In this document: positions 1 to 6,741 of the stretch, piece after piece | Position numbering within the stretch: the stretch's first letter is position 1 | Layout: each line of letters starts with the position of its first letter | Assembly: GCA_903882765.1 (NCBI GenBank) | Contig: CAIRYE010000225.1 | Coordinates: 1 to 7,253, forward strand | DNA length: 7,253 nucleotides | Origin: an uncultured Anaerolineae bacterium | Lineage (GTDB): Bacteria > Chloroflexota > Anaerolineae > Anaerolineales > Villigracilaceae | Direction: 5' to 3' | Notes under the pieces: generated by a model | Databases searched by the model: none | Told to the model about the DNA's origin: nothing | What the model saw: only the letters and a program-made list of their open reading frames with translations | Translations under genes and position numbers: made by a program

Positions 1-633
1 CTAAAAAAAGTCGTTCCTGATGTAATCGTTAGCCGATTACCGGTTTACCTGCGTGCGCTGCAGTTTTTGCATTTAGAAGGCGTGCAAAATACATCATCGC
101 TAGAGTTAGGTGGCAAGGTAAATATTTCCGCAGCCCAGATCCGTAAGGATCTATCTCAATTTGGTGAGTTTGGCAAGCAAGGCACAGGTTATAACGTTGA
201 AGCTCTTATTGACCACTTACAGACAATTTTGCAGGTGGGAAGTATTTGGGATGTAATGGTAATCTGTATGGGTGATATGGGCCATGCTTTGGTTCGCTAT
301 AATGGGTTTCGCGATCGAGGATTTCGTATCAGCGATTGTTTTGACAATGATCCTGGTAAGATCGGTAACCAGGTAGGGGATTATATTATCAAAGACGTCA
401 CCAGCATTCCTACAATTGAAAACGTATCTAGGAAAATGGTCATGTTGTGTGTTCCAGCAAAGGCTGCCCAAGTGATCACCAACAAATTGGTCGAAATCGG
501 CATCAAAGCCATACTCAACTACGCTCCAGTCCATCTGTCGGTGCCATCGGATGTAAAGGTACAATACATCGATCCGGTCATCGGTTTGCAAAGAATGGCC
601 TACTACCTCAACCAAAACGAAGACGCGAGCTGA
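1..633 (+). CDS. rex: Redox-sensing transcriptional repressor Rex, 5' end cut by the window edge
   Basis: Rex is a homodimeric DNA-binding repressor that senses the NADH/NAD+ ratio and controls fermentation and respiration genes. The frame is open from base 1 and already matches the Rex N-terminus there (SRLPVYLRAL at visible residues 11-20), so the real start lies a few codons upstream. The TTG at 67 would delete part of the winged helix and is not the start. Visible residues 1-80 form the winged-helix DNA-binding domain, with QIRKDLSQFGEFGKQGTGY at 46-64. The Rossmann NAD domain follows, with the acidic CFDND segment after beta-2, the VPAKAAQ segment and a C-terminal swapped helix (QRMAYYLNQ). 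The 210 visible residues fit the family length of about 210-215. Oddity: the first glycine of the dinucleotide motif GxGxxG is Cys89 (CMGDMG). An intrinsic terminator overlaps the stop codon, so rex ends its transcript. Confidence 0.95.
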   Translation, partial: LKKVVPDVIVSRLPVYLRALQFLHLEGVQNTSSLELGGKVNISAAQIRKDLSQFGEFGKQGTGYNVEALIDHLQTILQVGSIWDVMVICMGDMGHALVRYNGFRDRGFRISDCFDNDPGKIGNQVGDYIIKDVTSIPTIENVSRKMVMLCVPAKAAQVITNKLVEIGIKAILNYAPVHLSVPSDVKVQYIDPVIGLQRMAYYLNQNEDAS

Positions 634-655
634 AAAGCTCGTGTTTTTTTGTTTT
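623..655 (+). terminator. Intrinsic terminator of rex, overlapping its stop codon
   Basis: CGAGCT (626-631), a GAAA tetraloop and AGCTCG (636-641) form a perfect 6-bp stem, extended by G-U, C-G and A-U pairs at its base. It is followed by a T-rich tract from 644 to 655. The TGA stop (631-633) lies at the top of the hairpin, so the ascending arm is coding sequence. ACCAAAAC (611-618) is also exactly complementary to GTTTTGGT (651-658), allowing a longer secondary stem that would tie up part of the U tract. Confidence 0.85.
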
Positions 656-661
656 GGTTTG

Positions 662-690
662 TGATAAAATTGGACAAATATTGTCCAATT
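662..690 (+). promoter_or_regulatory. Probable extended -10 promoter and palindromic operator for the VOC gene
   Basis: TGATAAAAT at 662-670 matches an extended -10 element (TG-N-TATAAT with one mismatch); no good -35 is visible, as is common for extended -10 promoters. AATTGGACAA at 668-677 is repeated exactly as its reverse complement at 681-690 with a 3-nt ATA spacer. The palindrome covers the end of the -10 and the expected transcription start near 677, a classical position for a repressor operator. It has no following T tract, so a terminator is unlikely. An AAAGGA ribosome site (693-698) and the ATG at 713 follow. The cognate regulator is unknown. The palindrome itself is certain; its role is inferred. 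Confidence 0.55.
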
Positions 691-712
691 AGAAAGGATT
701 TGCGAGAATTTA

Positions 713-1129
713 ATGAAATCTATACTTTCCCCATATATAAATTTTAAAAGAAATACCCGCGAGGCGATGGAATTTTACAAATCGGTCTTTGGCGGTGAGC
801 TAACTGTTGGCACTTTCAAGGATTTCAATGTTCCACAAGAAGCGGGTGATGAGGATTTGGTCATGCATTCTCAATTGGAGGTGGCAAATGGGATCACCTT
901 CATGGCATCTGATACCCCGGATAGAATGGAGATCGTTGCTGGAAATAACATTACACTTACCCTCAGCGGCGATAACGAAGTGGAATTGACAGGTTATTTC
1001 AATGGCCTCTCAGCGGGCGGTACAATAACGCAGCCTTTGGTGTTGGCGAATTGGGGTGATACCTTCGGGATGTTAGTGGATAAGTTTGGTATAACTTGGT
1101 TGGTCAATATCTCGGCAGCAAAAGGGTAA
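713..1129 (+). CDS. VOC-fold (glyoxalase/bleomycin resistance/dioxygenase superfamily) protein, PhnB-like
   Basis: A 138-residue protein of the small PhnB-like VOC group. These are cytosolic dimers built of beta-alpha-beta-beta-beta modules, mostly of unknown substrate. Family signatures are the N-terminal PYINFKRNTREAMEFYKSVF (residues 8-27, usual form PYLxFxGNxxEAxxFYxxVFGG), the VMHSQLEV strand with His52, ASDTP at 65-69, and the C-terminal WGDTFGMLVDKFGITWLVN at 114-132. Despite the family name it is unlikely to act in phosphonate breakdown: no phn genes are near. The length is normal for the group. The AAAGGA at 693-698 lies 14 nt before the ATG, a rather long spacing. The gene stands alone between the rex terminator and the shared terminator at 1147, behind its own promoter with a perfect palindrome, suggesting independent regulation. 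The substrate cannot be told from sequence. Confidence 0.9.
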   Translation: MKSILSPYINFKRNTREAMEFYKSVFGGELTVGTFKDFNVPQEAGDEDLVMHSQLEVANGITFMASDTPDRMEIVAGNNITLTLSGDNEVELTGYFNGLSAGGTITQPLVLANWGDTFGMLVDKFGITWLVNISAAKG

Positions 1130-1146
1130 GCAGTATTTTGTGATAT

Positions 1147-1180
1147 AAAAAAAGCCGCTCAGAAATGAGCGGCTTTTCTA
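1147..1180. terminator. Bidirectional intrinsic terminator between convergent units
   Basis: GCCGCTCA (1154-1161), loop GAAA, TGAGCGGC (1166-1173) form a perfect 8-bp GC-rich stem. It is flanked by seven A residues on the left (1147-1153) and TTTTCTATTTA on the right. Read leftwards it ends the atp-mreB operon with a seven-U tract, 8 nt after the mreB stop. Read rightwards it ends the VOC gene with a four-U tract, 24 nt after its stop. Confidence 0.9.
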
Positions 1181-1181
1181 T

Positions 1182-2189
1182 TTATATTCTCGGTAAATTT
1201 CGTTTGAGGATCGGGTACATCGATAGCGCTTTGGCGGTGCCTTCGGCAACGCAGCTAAGTGGATTATCGACCATATAGGCGGGGATGCCCAGCGAGCGGG
1301 TAAGCAGCTTATCGGTACCGCGTAATAACGCGCCGCCACCGGTGAGTGCCATTCCACGGTCGATGATATCAGAGACAAGTTCGGGGGGCGTTTTTTCTAA
1401 AACCCGTCGACAGATCTCAACGATCTGGCGTAAAGGTTCTTGCAGCGCTTCCACGATCTCGTAGGTGGAGATGGTGATAGGTTTGGGTAAACCGCTAACC
1501 TGATCTTGCCCTTGTACTTCCATGCTCTGGTCTACATCCTGAGGTATAGCTGCGCCGATCTTAATTTTGAGCAGTTCTGCGGTTACGTTGGACAGAATAA
1601 TGCCATATTTTCGGCGTACATAGGTAATGATGGCTTCATCTAGGGCCATACCGCCGGAGCGCATGGTTTCGGCCGTTACGATGCCATACATAGCCAACAC
1701 AGCGCATTGTGTGCTGCCGCCGCCCAAGCAAATGACCATATTCCCAGATGGGGAGTTGATCGGTAGATCTACGCCTAAGGCCGCTGCTAGTGGTTGCTGA
1801 ACAAGGTATGCCTCGCGAGCGCCGGCTTGCAGAACGGCTTCGTGTACCGCGCGCATTTCAACACTGGTAACGCCGTAGGGAACCGAGATCATGGCATTGG
1901 GACGGAAAATGCGGATAGGACCGCTAACGCGCTGTAACAGCACGCGAAGCAGGCTTTCGGTTATTTCGTAATCGGCAATAACGCTGTTCTGGAGGGGATG
2001 GATCACTTCGATCGAATCGGGTACTCGGCCTTCCATATTTTTGGCATTCGCGCCGATCTCAACGATCTTCTGGTCCTGAACATCAATTGCCACAACGGTT
2101 GGTTCTTCAATTAAAACTTGAGAACCTTCTACAATTCGTGTGTAGATGGTTCCCAGGTCTATTCCAAGATTTTTTGTGAATCCTGCCAT
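1182..2189 (-). CDS. mreB: MreB-family actin-like protein with a degenerate ATPase site
   Basis: A 335-residue bacterial actin homologue; MreB filaments under the inner membrane guide lateral cell-wall synthesis. Motifs in order: phosphate-1 loop IDLGT (10-14), the hydrophobic membrane-contact loop region around RIFRP (93-97), QQP (131-133), phosphate-2 loop CLGGGST (154-160), EALQEPL (247-253), PPELVSDIIDRG (268-279) and the adenosine motif LTGGGALLRG (282-291). Canonical MreBs have EEP and DIGGGTTE where this protein has QQP and CLGGGSTQ, so the acidic residues that hold magnesium and the attacking water are lost. It may bind nucleotide without hydrolysing it. The N-terminus is short and has no amphipathic helix of the E. 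coli type. The start codon lies 9 nt after the atpC stop, with only a poorly spaced AGGGAAGAG inside the end of atpC, suggesting translational coupling. It is the last gene of the atp operon. The family is secure; the role as a cytoskeletal filament is less so. Confidence 0.9.
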   Translation of the reverse strand: MAGFTKNLGIDLGTIYTRIVEGSQVLIEEPTVVAIDVQDQKIVEIGANAKNMEGRVPDSIEVIHPLQNSVIADYEITESLLRVLLQRVSGPIRIFRPNAMISVPYGVTSVEMRAVHEAVLQAGAREAYLVQQPLAAALGVDLPINSPSGNMVICLGGGSTQCAVLAMYGIVTAETMRSGGMALDEAIITYVRRKYGIILSNVTAELLKIKIGAAIPQDVDQSMEVQGQDQVSGLPKPITISTYEIVEALQEPLRQIVEICRRVLEKTPPELVSDIIDRGMALTGGGALLRGTDKLLTRSLGIPAYMVDNPLSCVAEGTAKALSMYPILKRNLPRI

Positions 2190-2198
2190 ATAAGCAGT

Positions 2199-2636
2199 TT
2201 ACTCTTCCCTGTAGATAGATCTCTTATTGGAGTGATATTTTTTGATGGCTTCAAGGCGCAGATTGCTACGGCGCAGGGCTGATTCAAGAGCAAGGTAGGT
2301 ATCTACATCATCCGCCTTGACTTTGGTTAACTGATCAGAAGCTCGCCTTTTGGCGGTTTCCGCGCGCTCGGCATCGATCTCGTCCACGTTCTCGGCGGCA
2401 TCGGCCAACACTGTTACGATAGTAGGCTGGATCTCAGCAACACCGCCGGCTACAGTAAAGACCTGTTCTTCATTTTTGGTGCGAACTTTGATATAGCCAT
2501 ATTTTAATGTGGTTAATAATGGGGCATGGTGGGGCAAAATACCCATCTCGCCATCAGTACCGGGGAGTACCACAATATCGGCATCACCCTGGTAGACCAT
2601 TCTATCTTGAGAAACAATTTCGCATCGAATTGGCAT
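2199..2636 (-). CDS. atpC: F1 ATP synthase epsilon subunit
   Basis: A 145-residue epsilon subunit of the F1 central stalk, which couples gamma rotation to the c-ring and inhibits ATP hydrolysis. The N-terminal beta-sandwich (about 1-84) carries the signature LPGTDGEMGILPHHAPL (24-40) and VAGGVAEI (62-69). The C-terminal helical hairpin follows, with alanine-, arginine- and lysine-rich helices to the end. Residues 87-92 read IDAERA and match the (I/L)DxxRA motif of ATP-binding epsilon subunits such as that of Bacillus PS3, so an ATP-sensing C-terminal domain is plausible. An AGGA site lies 7 nt before the ATG. A 70-nt gap holding a strong hairpin separates it from atpD, the widest gap in the operon. 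The length is a little above the usual 130-140. Confidence 0.96.
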   Translation of the reverse strand: MPIRCEIVSQDRMVYQGDADIVVLPGTDGEMGILPHHAPLLTTLKYGYIKVRTKNEEQVFTVAGGVAEIQPTIVTVLADAAENVDEIDAERAETAKRRASDQLTKVKADDVDTYLALESALRRSNLRLEAIKKYHSNKRSIYREE

Positions 2637-2652
2637 AGTATCGTCCTATAAA

Positions 2653-2689
2653 GGCAGTGTGTAGGTGAGTTGGTACCCCACGCACTGCC
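2653..2689 (-). promoter_or_regulatory. Intercistronic hairpin between atpD and atpC
   Basis: In the transcript GGCAGTG pairs with CACTGCC as a perfect 7-bp stem (2683-2689 with 2653-2659). It extends inward past one mismatch through further pairs, including GGT with ACC near the loop. It lies 17 nt after the atpD stop and 16 nt before the atpC start. Only TTTATA follows it, so it is a poor terminator. It may cause partial termination or protect mRNA ends, setting epsilon lower than beta (F1 needs three beta per epsilon). The structure is seen directly; the role is inferred. Confidence 0.55.
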
Positions 2690-2706
2690 CCTCGGTTATA
2701 AATTTA

Positions 2707-4110
2707 TTAGGCAGCCTGGGCCAATTTTTCGGCTTTTGTACGCACATCATCAATGGTACCAACCATCATGAAGGCTTGTTCGGGCAGATCATCGCATTTA
2801 CCATCCAAGATTTCGCGGAAGGAGCGGATGGTCTCTTTGAGGGGAACGTATTCGCCCTTGATGCCGGTGAACTGTTCGGCGGTAACAAATGGCTGGCTGA
2901 AGAATCTTTCGATCTTCCTAGCGCGAGATACCAGTTGTTTATCGTCTTCGGAGAGTTCATCAACACCGAGAATGGCGATGATGTCCTGAAGGTCTTTGTA
3001 GCGTTGAAGAACGCGCTGTACTTCTCGGGCGGTATTGTAATGCTCGAGGCCCACGATGTTGGGGTCGAGAATACGGCTTGTGGAAGTAAGAGGATCTACC
3101 GCGGGGTAGATACCTTTTTCAGAAATGGCTCGCTCGAGGGCGATGGTCGCGTCGAGATGGGTAAAGGTAGCAACCGGAGCGGGATCGGAGTAGTCATCCG
3201 CGGGCACGTATACGGCTTGCATGGAGGTAATGGAACCGCTTCGGGTGGAGGTAATACGTTCTTGCAGTTCGCCCATTTCAGTAGCCAAGGTGGGCTGGTA
3301 GCCAACCGCGGATGGCATACGACCGAGAAGGGCGGATACCTCAGAGCCGGACATAGTGAAGCGGAAGATGTTATCGATAAAGAGAAGAACGTCTTTGCCT
3401 TGATCACGGAAGTATTCCGCCATAGCAAGAGCAGAGAGGGCAACGCGCAAACGTACGCCTGCCGGTTCGTTCATCTGGCCGAACACCATAACGGTATCCT
3501 TCATAACTCCAGATTCGATCATTTCGCGATAAAGCGACGTGCCTTCGCGGGTACGCTCGCCTACACCGGCAAACACGGAGTTGCCTTTGTGTACGCGGGC
3601 GATGGAAGAGATGAGCTCAGTGATGACCACGGTTTTGCCTACACCGGCGCCACCGAAGATACCAGTTTTACCACCCTTGGTAAAGGGGGCGATAAGGTCG
3701 ATGACCTTGATACCGGTTTCAAAGATCTCAACATTGGTTGATTGTTCAGCAAAGCTTGGAGCCGAGCGATGAATAGGATAGTATGCCTCAGCGGCTACAT
3801 CACCCTGTTGGTCAACGGGCTTGCCAAGAACGTTGAAAATTCGACCTAAGGTCGACATTCCAACGGGTACCATAATTGGGCTGCCGGTAGCTTCCGCTTC
3901 GGCGCCGCGCTGTAAACCATCGGTTGTATCCATGGCTACAGTACGGACCCAGTTTTTGCCCAAATGCTTTTGAACTTCAAGAACCATTGGCTCTTGGCCT
4001 TCGCGGGCAACATTGATCGCTTCAAAAATTTCTGGAAGTTCGCCTTCAGGGAAGGAAACATCCACCACACCACCTAAAATCTGTTCTACTCGGCCGTTAT
4101 TTTTAGCCAT
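2707..4110 (-). CDS. atpD: F1 ATP synthase beta subunit (catalytic)
   Basis: A 467-residue catalytic subunit that makes or hydrolyses ATP in the F1 head (EC 7.1.2.2). Key elements are an N-terminal beta-barrel (about 1-80), the Walker A loop GGAGVGKT (153-160), the catalytic glutamate in GERTRE (Glu185), Walker B VLLFIDN with Asp246, ALLGRMPSAVGYQPTLATEMG (260-280), the PADDYSDPAP segment (303-312) and DELSEDD (384-390). The last is the DELSEED contact loop for gamma and epsilon with one conservative change. All catalytic residues expected are present and the length is normal. A GGAGG ribosome site lies a few bases before the ATG in the 18-nt gap after atpG, indicating tight co-translation. 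The complementary strand contains a long open frame that is only a shadow of this gene. Confidence 0.99.
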   Translation of the reverse strand: MAKNNGRVEQILGGVVDVSFPEGELPEIFEAINVAREGQEPMVLEVQKHLGKNWVRTVAMDTTDGLQRGAEAEATGSPIMVPVGMSTLGRIFNVLGKPVDQQGDVAAEAYYPIHRSAPSFAEQSTNVEIFETGIKVIDLIAPFTKGGKTGIFGGAGVGKTVVITELISSIARVHKGNSVFAGVGERTREGTSLYREMIESGVMKDTVMVFGQMNEPAGVRLRVALSALAMAEYFRDQGKDVLLFIDNIFRFTMSGSEVSALLGRMPSAVGYQPTLATEMGELQERITSTRSGSITSMQAVYVPADDYSDPAPVATFTHLDATIALERAISEKGIYPAVDPLTSTSRILDPNIVGLEHYNTAREVQRVLQRYKDLQDIIAILGVDELSEDDKQLVSRARKIERFFSQPFVTAEQFTGIKGEYVPLKETIRSFREILDGKCDDLPEQAFMMVGTIDDVRTKAEKLAQAA

Positions 4111-4128
4111 TATTCGCCTCCAGCATGA

Positions 4129-5022
4129 TTATTTTGCCTGGGCAAGCGCTTCAGCGCCACCCGCGATGTCGAGCATATCACTCGTGATTGATTGTTGACG
4201 TACTTTGTTGTATTGCAATTGCAGACCAGATACCAATTCAATAGCGTTATCGGTAGCGTTCCTCATTGCAACCATTCTGGCCGCGTGTTCTGAAGCCAGA
4301 GACTCAAGAATGGCTTGGTATACCTGTAAAGCGGTGAAGCGTGGGATGATCTCGTCGAGAATTTCCCGTTCTTCAGGCTCGTACTGGTATGCGGCAACAG
4401 GTCCAGTGTGCTTATCGTAAGACATCACGTGGTCTAAACCGCCATCCACTTCTAAAGGAAGCAATTTCTTGATGGTGGGATCTTGCTTTACCATGTTCAC
4501 AAAATCAGTGTAAACAAGGAAAACTTCATCAAACTGGCCCTGTAAGTATTCATTTACAGCCAAGCGGCCAATGGCAGAAACATCCATAAAGCTAGGGGCT
4601 GCGGGCAGGTTGCTGAAATCAGCAAGTACATTCATACGGCGTCTCATTAAGAGGTCGCGGCCTTTTTTACCGACAGCAATGAAGCTAACCGGGGTGGGGT
4701 AGTTGGCAAACTTTTTGAGAACAAAGCGGATCAAGTTGGTGTTATAAGCACCAGCCAAACCCCTATCGCCGCTTACCACTACTACCAGCGTTTTCTTGAT
4801 ATCGGTTCTACCAGTGAGCAAGGGGTGCAGTGAATCACGCCCCGGTTGGCCGGCAACGTGCGTAAGCACTTGCCAAGCCTTGGTAGCATAAGGTCGGGTT
4901 CCCATTAAGGCAGAGATCGCTTTTCTTACTTTACTCGCGCTTACAGCTTGTAAGGCGCGGGTAACCTGAGAAATATTTTTTACGCTCCGAATACGGAGCC
5001 GCATTTCGCGAGCAGAAGCCAT
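4129..5022 (-). CDS. atpG: F1 ATP synthase gamma subunit
   Basis: A 297-residue rotor-shaft subunit; its N- and C-terminal helices form the coiled coil that turns inside the alpha3beta3 head. The N-terminal helix is typical (MASAREMRLRIRSVKNISQV and onward, with TRALQAVSASKVRKA at 21-35). SGDRGLAGAYNTN (84-96) is the conserved start of the Rossmann-like globular domain. The C-terminal helix shows the family pattern RMVAMRNATDNA, LQLQYNKVRQQSIT and AGGAEAL. There is no cyanobacterial or chloroplast redox insertion. The length is close to normal (E. coli 287). A TGGAG site lies about 7 nt before the ATG in the 31-nt gap after atpA. Confidence 0.98.
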   Translation of the reverse strand: MASAREMRLRIRSVKNISQVTRALQAVSASKVRKAISALMGTRPYATKAWQVLTHVAGQPGRDSLHPLLTGRTDIKKTLVVVVSGDRGLAGAYNTNLIRFVLKKFANYPTPVSFIAVGKKGRDLLMRRRMNVLADFSNLPAAPSFMDVSAIGRLAVNEYLQGQFDEVFLVYTDFVNMVKQDPTIKKLLPLEVDGGLDHVMSYDKHTGPVAAYQYEPEEREILDEIIPRFTALQVYQAILESLASEHAARMVAMRNATDNAIELVSGLQLQYNKVRQQSITSDMLDIAGGAEALAQAK

Positions 5023-5053
5023 AATTTACTCCAATACCTGGGTCATCATTGGT

Positions 5054-6709
5054 TTAGGCTTGCCAGGTCACTTTGAAAGTGGCGAGAGCTGCGCGTAATT
5101 TGCTTTCGTTATCGGCTGAGATCTGTTTCTTCTCAACAATATCCTTCAAAACTTCGGGGTGAGACTGGTTGAAGTACTTAGCCAGGTCCATTTCCCATTG
5201 TTTGATGCTTTCCACGGGTACTTCATCAGCATAACCGTTGGTTCCAGCGAAGATGGTAACAACCTGATGTTCAACCGAAATTGGTTCATACTGGGGTTGT
5301 TTGAGGATCTCTTGCATTCGGCGGCCTCGGTTGAGCTGGTTCTGGGTGGCCTTATCAAGGTCTGAACCGAACTGAGCGAAGGCGGCGAGCTCGCGGAAGG
5401 AAGCCATATCCAACTTTAAGCGGCCAGCAACCTGGCGCATAGCCTTGGTTTGGGCAGCACCACCAACGCGGCTAACCGAGATACCAACGTTTACGGCTGG
5501 GCGAATACCCGCGTTGAACAAGTTGGATTCAAGGTAGATCTGGCCATCGGTGATGGAGATAACGTTGGTAGGAACATAAGCGGATACGTCACCGAGAAGG
5601 GTCTCGATAATGGGGAGGGCAGTTAGGGAACCACCGGAATTGGCAAGCACGACAGCTTTGCCTTTACCGAGGGATTTTACAGCCTGTTCAGCGTCGTGCT
5701 TGGCCATTGGGCCAGCGAAAACACGGCCATCCACACTGTTTTCAACGGTGGCAGTTTTGCCAGCGAAGTCATCAGCGGTAATGACGTAATTGACAGACAC
5801 ACGAGCGGCGCGCTCGAGTAAGCGGCTGTGTAGGTAGAACAGATCGCCTGGGTAGGCTTCGCGTCCAGGGGGGCGGCGAAGAAGGAGGGAAACCTGACGG
5901 TAAGCCCAAGCATGCTTGGAAAGATCGTCGTAAACGACCAAAGCGTCACGACCAGTTTCCATGAATTCTTCACCAATAGCGCAACCAGAGTATGGGGCGA
6001 TGTATTGAAGAGCGGCGGATTCATCAGCGGAGGCAACCACGAAAATGGTGTGGTCCATAGCGCCTTGTTTTTCGAGCAAGGCTACGGTACGAGCAATGGC
6101 GCTCTTCTTTTGGCCAATGGCAACGTAGATACAAATGAGGCCTTTGCCTTTTTGATTGATGATGGTATCGATAGCGATGGCGGTTTTTCCGGTTTGGCGG
6201 TCACCAATGATCAGCTCGCGTTGACCGCGACCGATCGGGATCATCGCGTCGATCGGCTTGATACCGGTTTGTACGGGGGTATCAACGTCTTGACGTTCAA
6301 TAACACCAGGGGCAATACGTTCGATCGGGCGGTACCCGCTGAACTGGATCGGTCCCTTGCCGTCGATCGGTTCACCGAGCGCGTTTACTACGCGGCCAAT
6401 AAGCCCATCGCCAACAGGAACAGACGCGATTCGGCCGGTTCCTTTTACAGTCATACCTTCAGAGATCTCGGAATAATCACCCATGATGATAACGCCAACG
6501 CTGGACTGTTCCAGGTTGAAAGCGATACCGATCACGCCGTTCGAGAACTGAACGAGTTCCTGAGATTTGATGTTCGCCAAACCCTGTACGCGCGCAATAC
6601 CATCGCCGGCTTCAGTAACCGTACCGATGTCGCTAACACTAATTTCGGGTCTGAACGAATCAATCTGCTTTTGGAAATCGCTGGTGATTTGATTGATCAA
6701 GTCTGTCAT
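5054..6709 (-). CDS. atpA: F1 ATP synthase alpha subunit with an insertion near residues 306-359
   Basis: The non-catalytic nucleotide-binding subunit of F1. At 551 residues it is 40-50 longer than the usual 502-513. Features in order: an N-terminal delta/b-contact helix (1-25), beta-barrel, PIDAMIPIGRGQRELIIGD, Walker A GDRQTGKT (169-176), VVYDDLSKHAWAYR (258-271), GREAYPGDLFYLHSRLLERAA (282-302), GGSLTALPIIET (359-370), arginine finger Arg414 in SVSRVGGAAQ, and the C-terminal helical domain. The extra length is nearly all between LLERAARVS and GGSLTALP, where 54 residues replace about 5 in Bacillus and 16 in E. coli. The segment contains DGRVFAGPMAKHDAEQAV and is in frame with normal codons. 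A GGAGG site lies 4 nt before the ATG. The gene is first in its operon: no atpH or Fo gene precedes it. Confidence 0.98.
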   Translation of the reverse strand: MTDLINQITSDFQKQIDSFRPEISVSDIGTVTEAGDGIARVQGLANIKSQELVQFSNGVIGIAFNLEQSSVGVIIMGDYSEISEGMTVKGTGRIASVPVGDGLIGRVVNALGEPIDGKGPIQFSGYRPIERIAPGVIERQDVDTPVQTGIKPIDAMIPIGRGQRELIIGDRQTGKTAIAIDTIINQKGKGLICIYVAIGQKKSAIARTVALLEKQGAMDHTIFVVASADESAALQYIAPYSGCAIGEEFMETGRDALVVYDDLSKHAWAYRQVSLLLRRPPGREAYPGDLFYLHSRLLERAARVSVNYVITADDFAGKTATVENSVDGRVFAGPMAKHDAEQAVKSLGKGKAVVLANSGGSLTALPIIETLLGDVSAYVPTNVISITDGQIYLESNLFNAGIRPAVNVGISVSRVGGAAQTKAMRQVAGRLKLDMASFRELAAFAQFGSDLDKATQNQLNRGRRMQEILKQPQYEPISVEHQVVTIFAGTNGYADEVPVESIKQWEMDLAKYFNQSHPEVLKDIVEKKQISADNESKLRAALATFKVTWQA

Positions 6710-6741
6710 TTCGCCTCCATGCCAGTTTTTTTTGGTAAATT

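Noticed and set aside
67..69. TTG at 67 as the start of rex
   Set aside because: The upstream in-frame codons from base 1 match the Rex N-terminal helix (SRLPVYLRAL), so the gene begins before the window.
217..615. A 132-codon minus-strand frame opposite rex
   Set aside because: Shadow of rex, which has full family signatures on the plus strand.
656..677. A Rex operator (TTGTGA...ACAA) in front of the VOC gene
   Set aside because: The left half TTGTGA fits but the right half is GGACAA instead of TCACAA; the perfect palindrome beside it is a better explanation of the site.
2665..3741. A 358-codon open frame on the plus strand opposite atpD
   Set aside because: It lies wholly antisense to an unmistakable beta subunit with all catalytic motifs; its translation shows no family features and it is a codon-bias shadow.
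6220..6370. A local cluster of CGATCGG words inside atpA, resembling a dispersed repeat
   Set aside because: Explained by repeated Pro-Ile-(Asp/Glu/Gly) codons (CCG ATC GA/GG) in the alpha subunit, such as KPIDAM, IPIGRG, RPIERI and EPIDGK.
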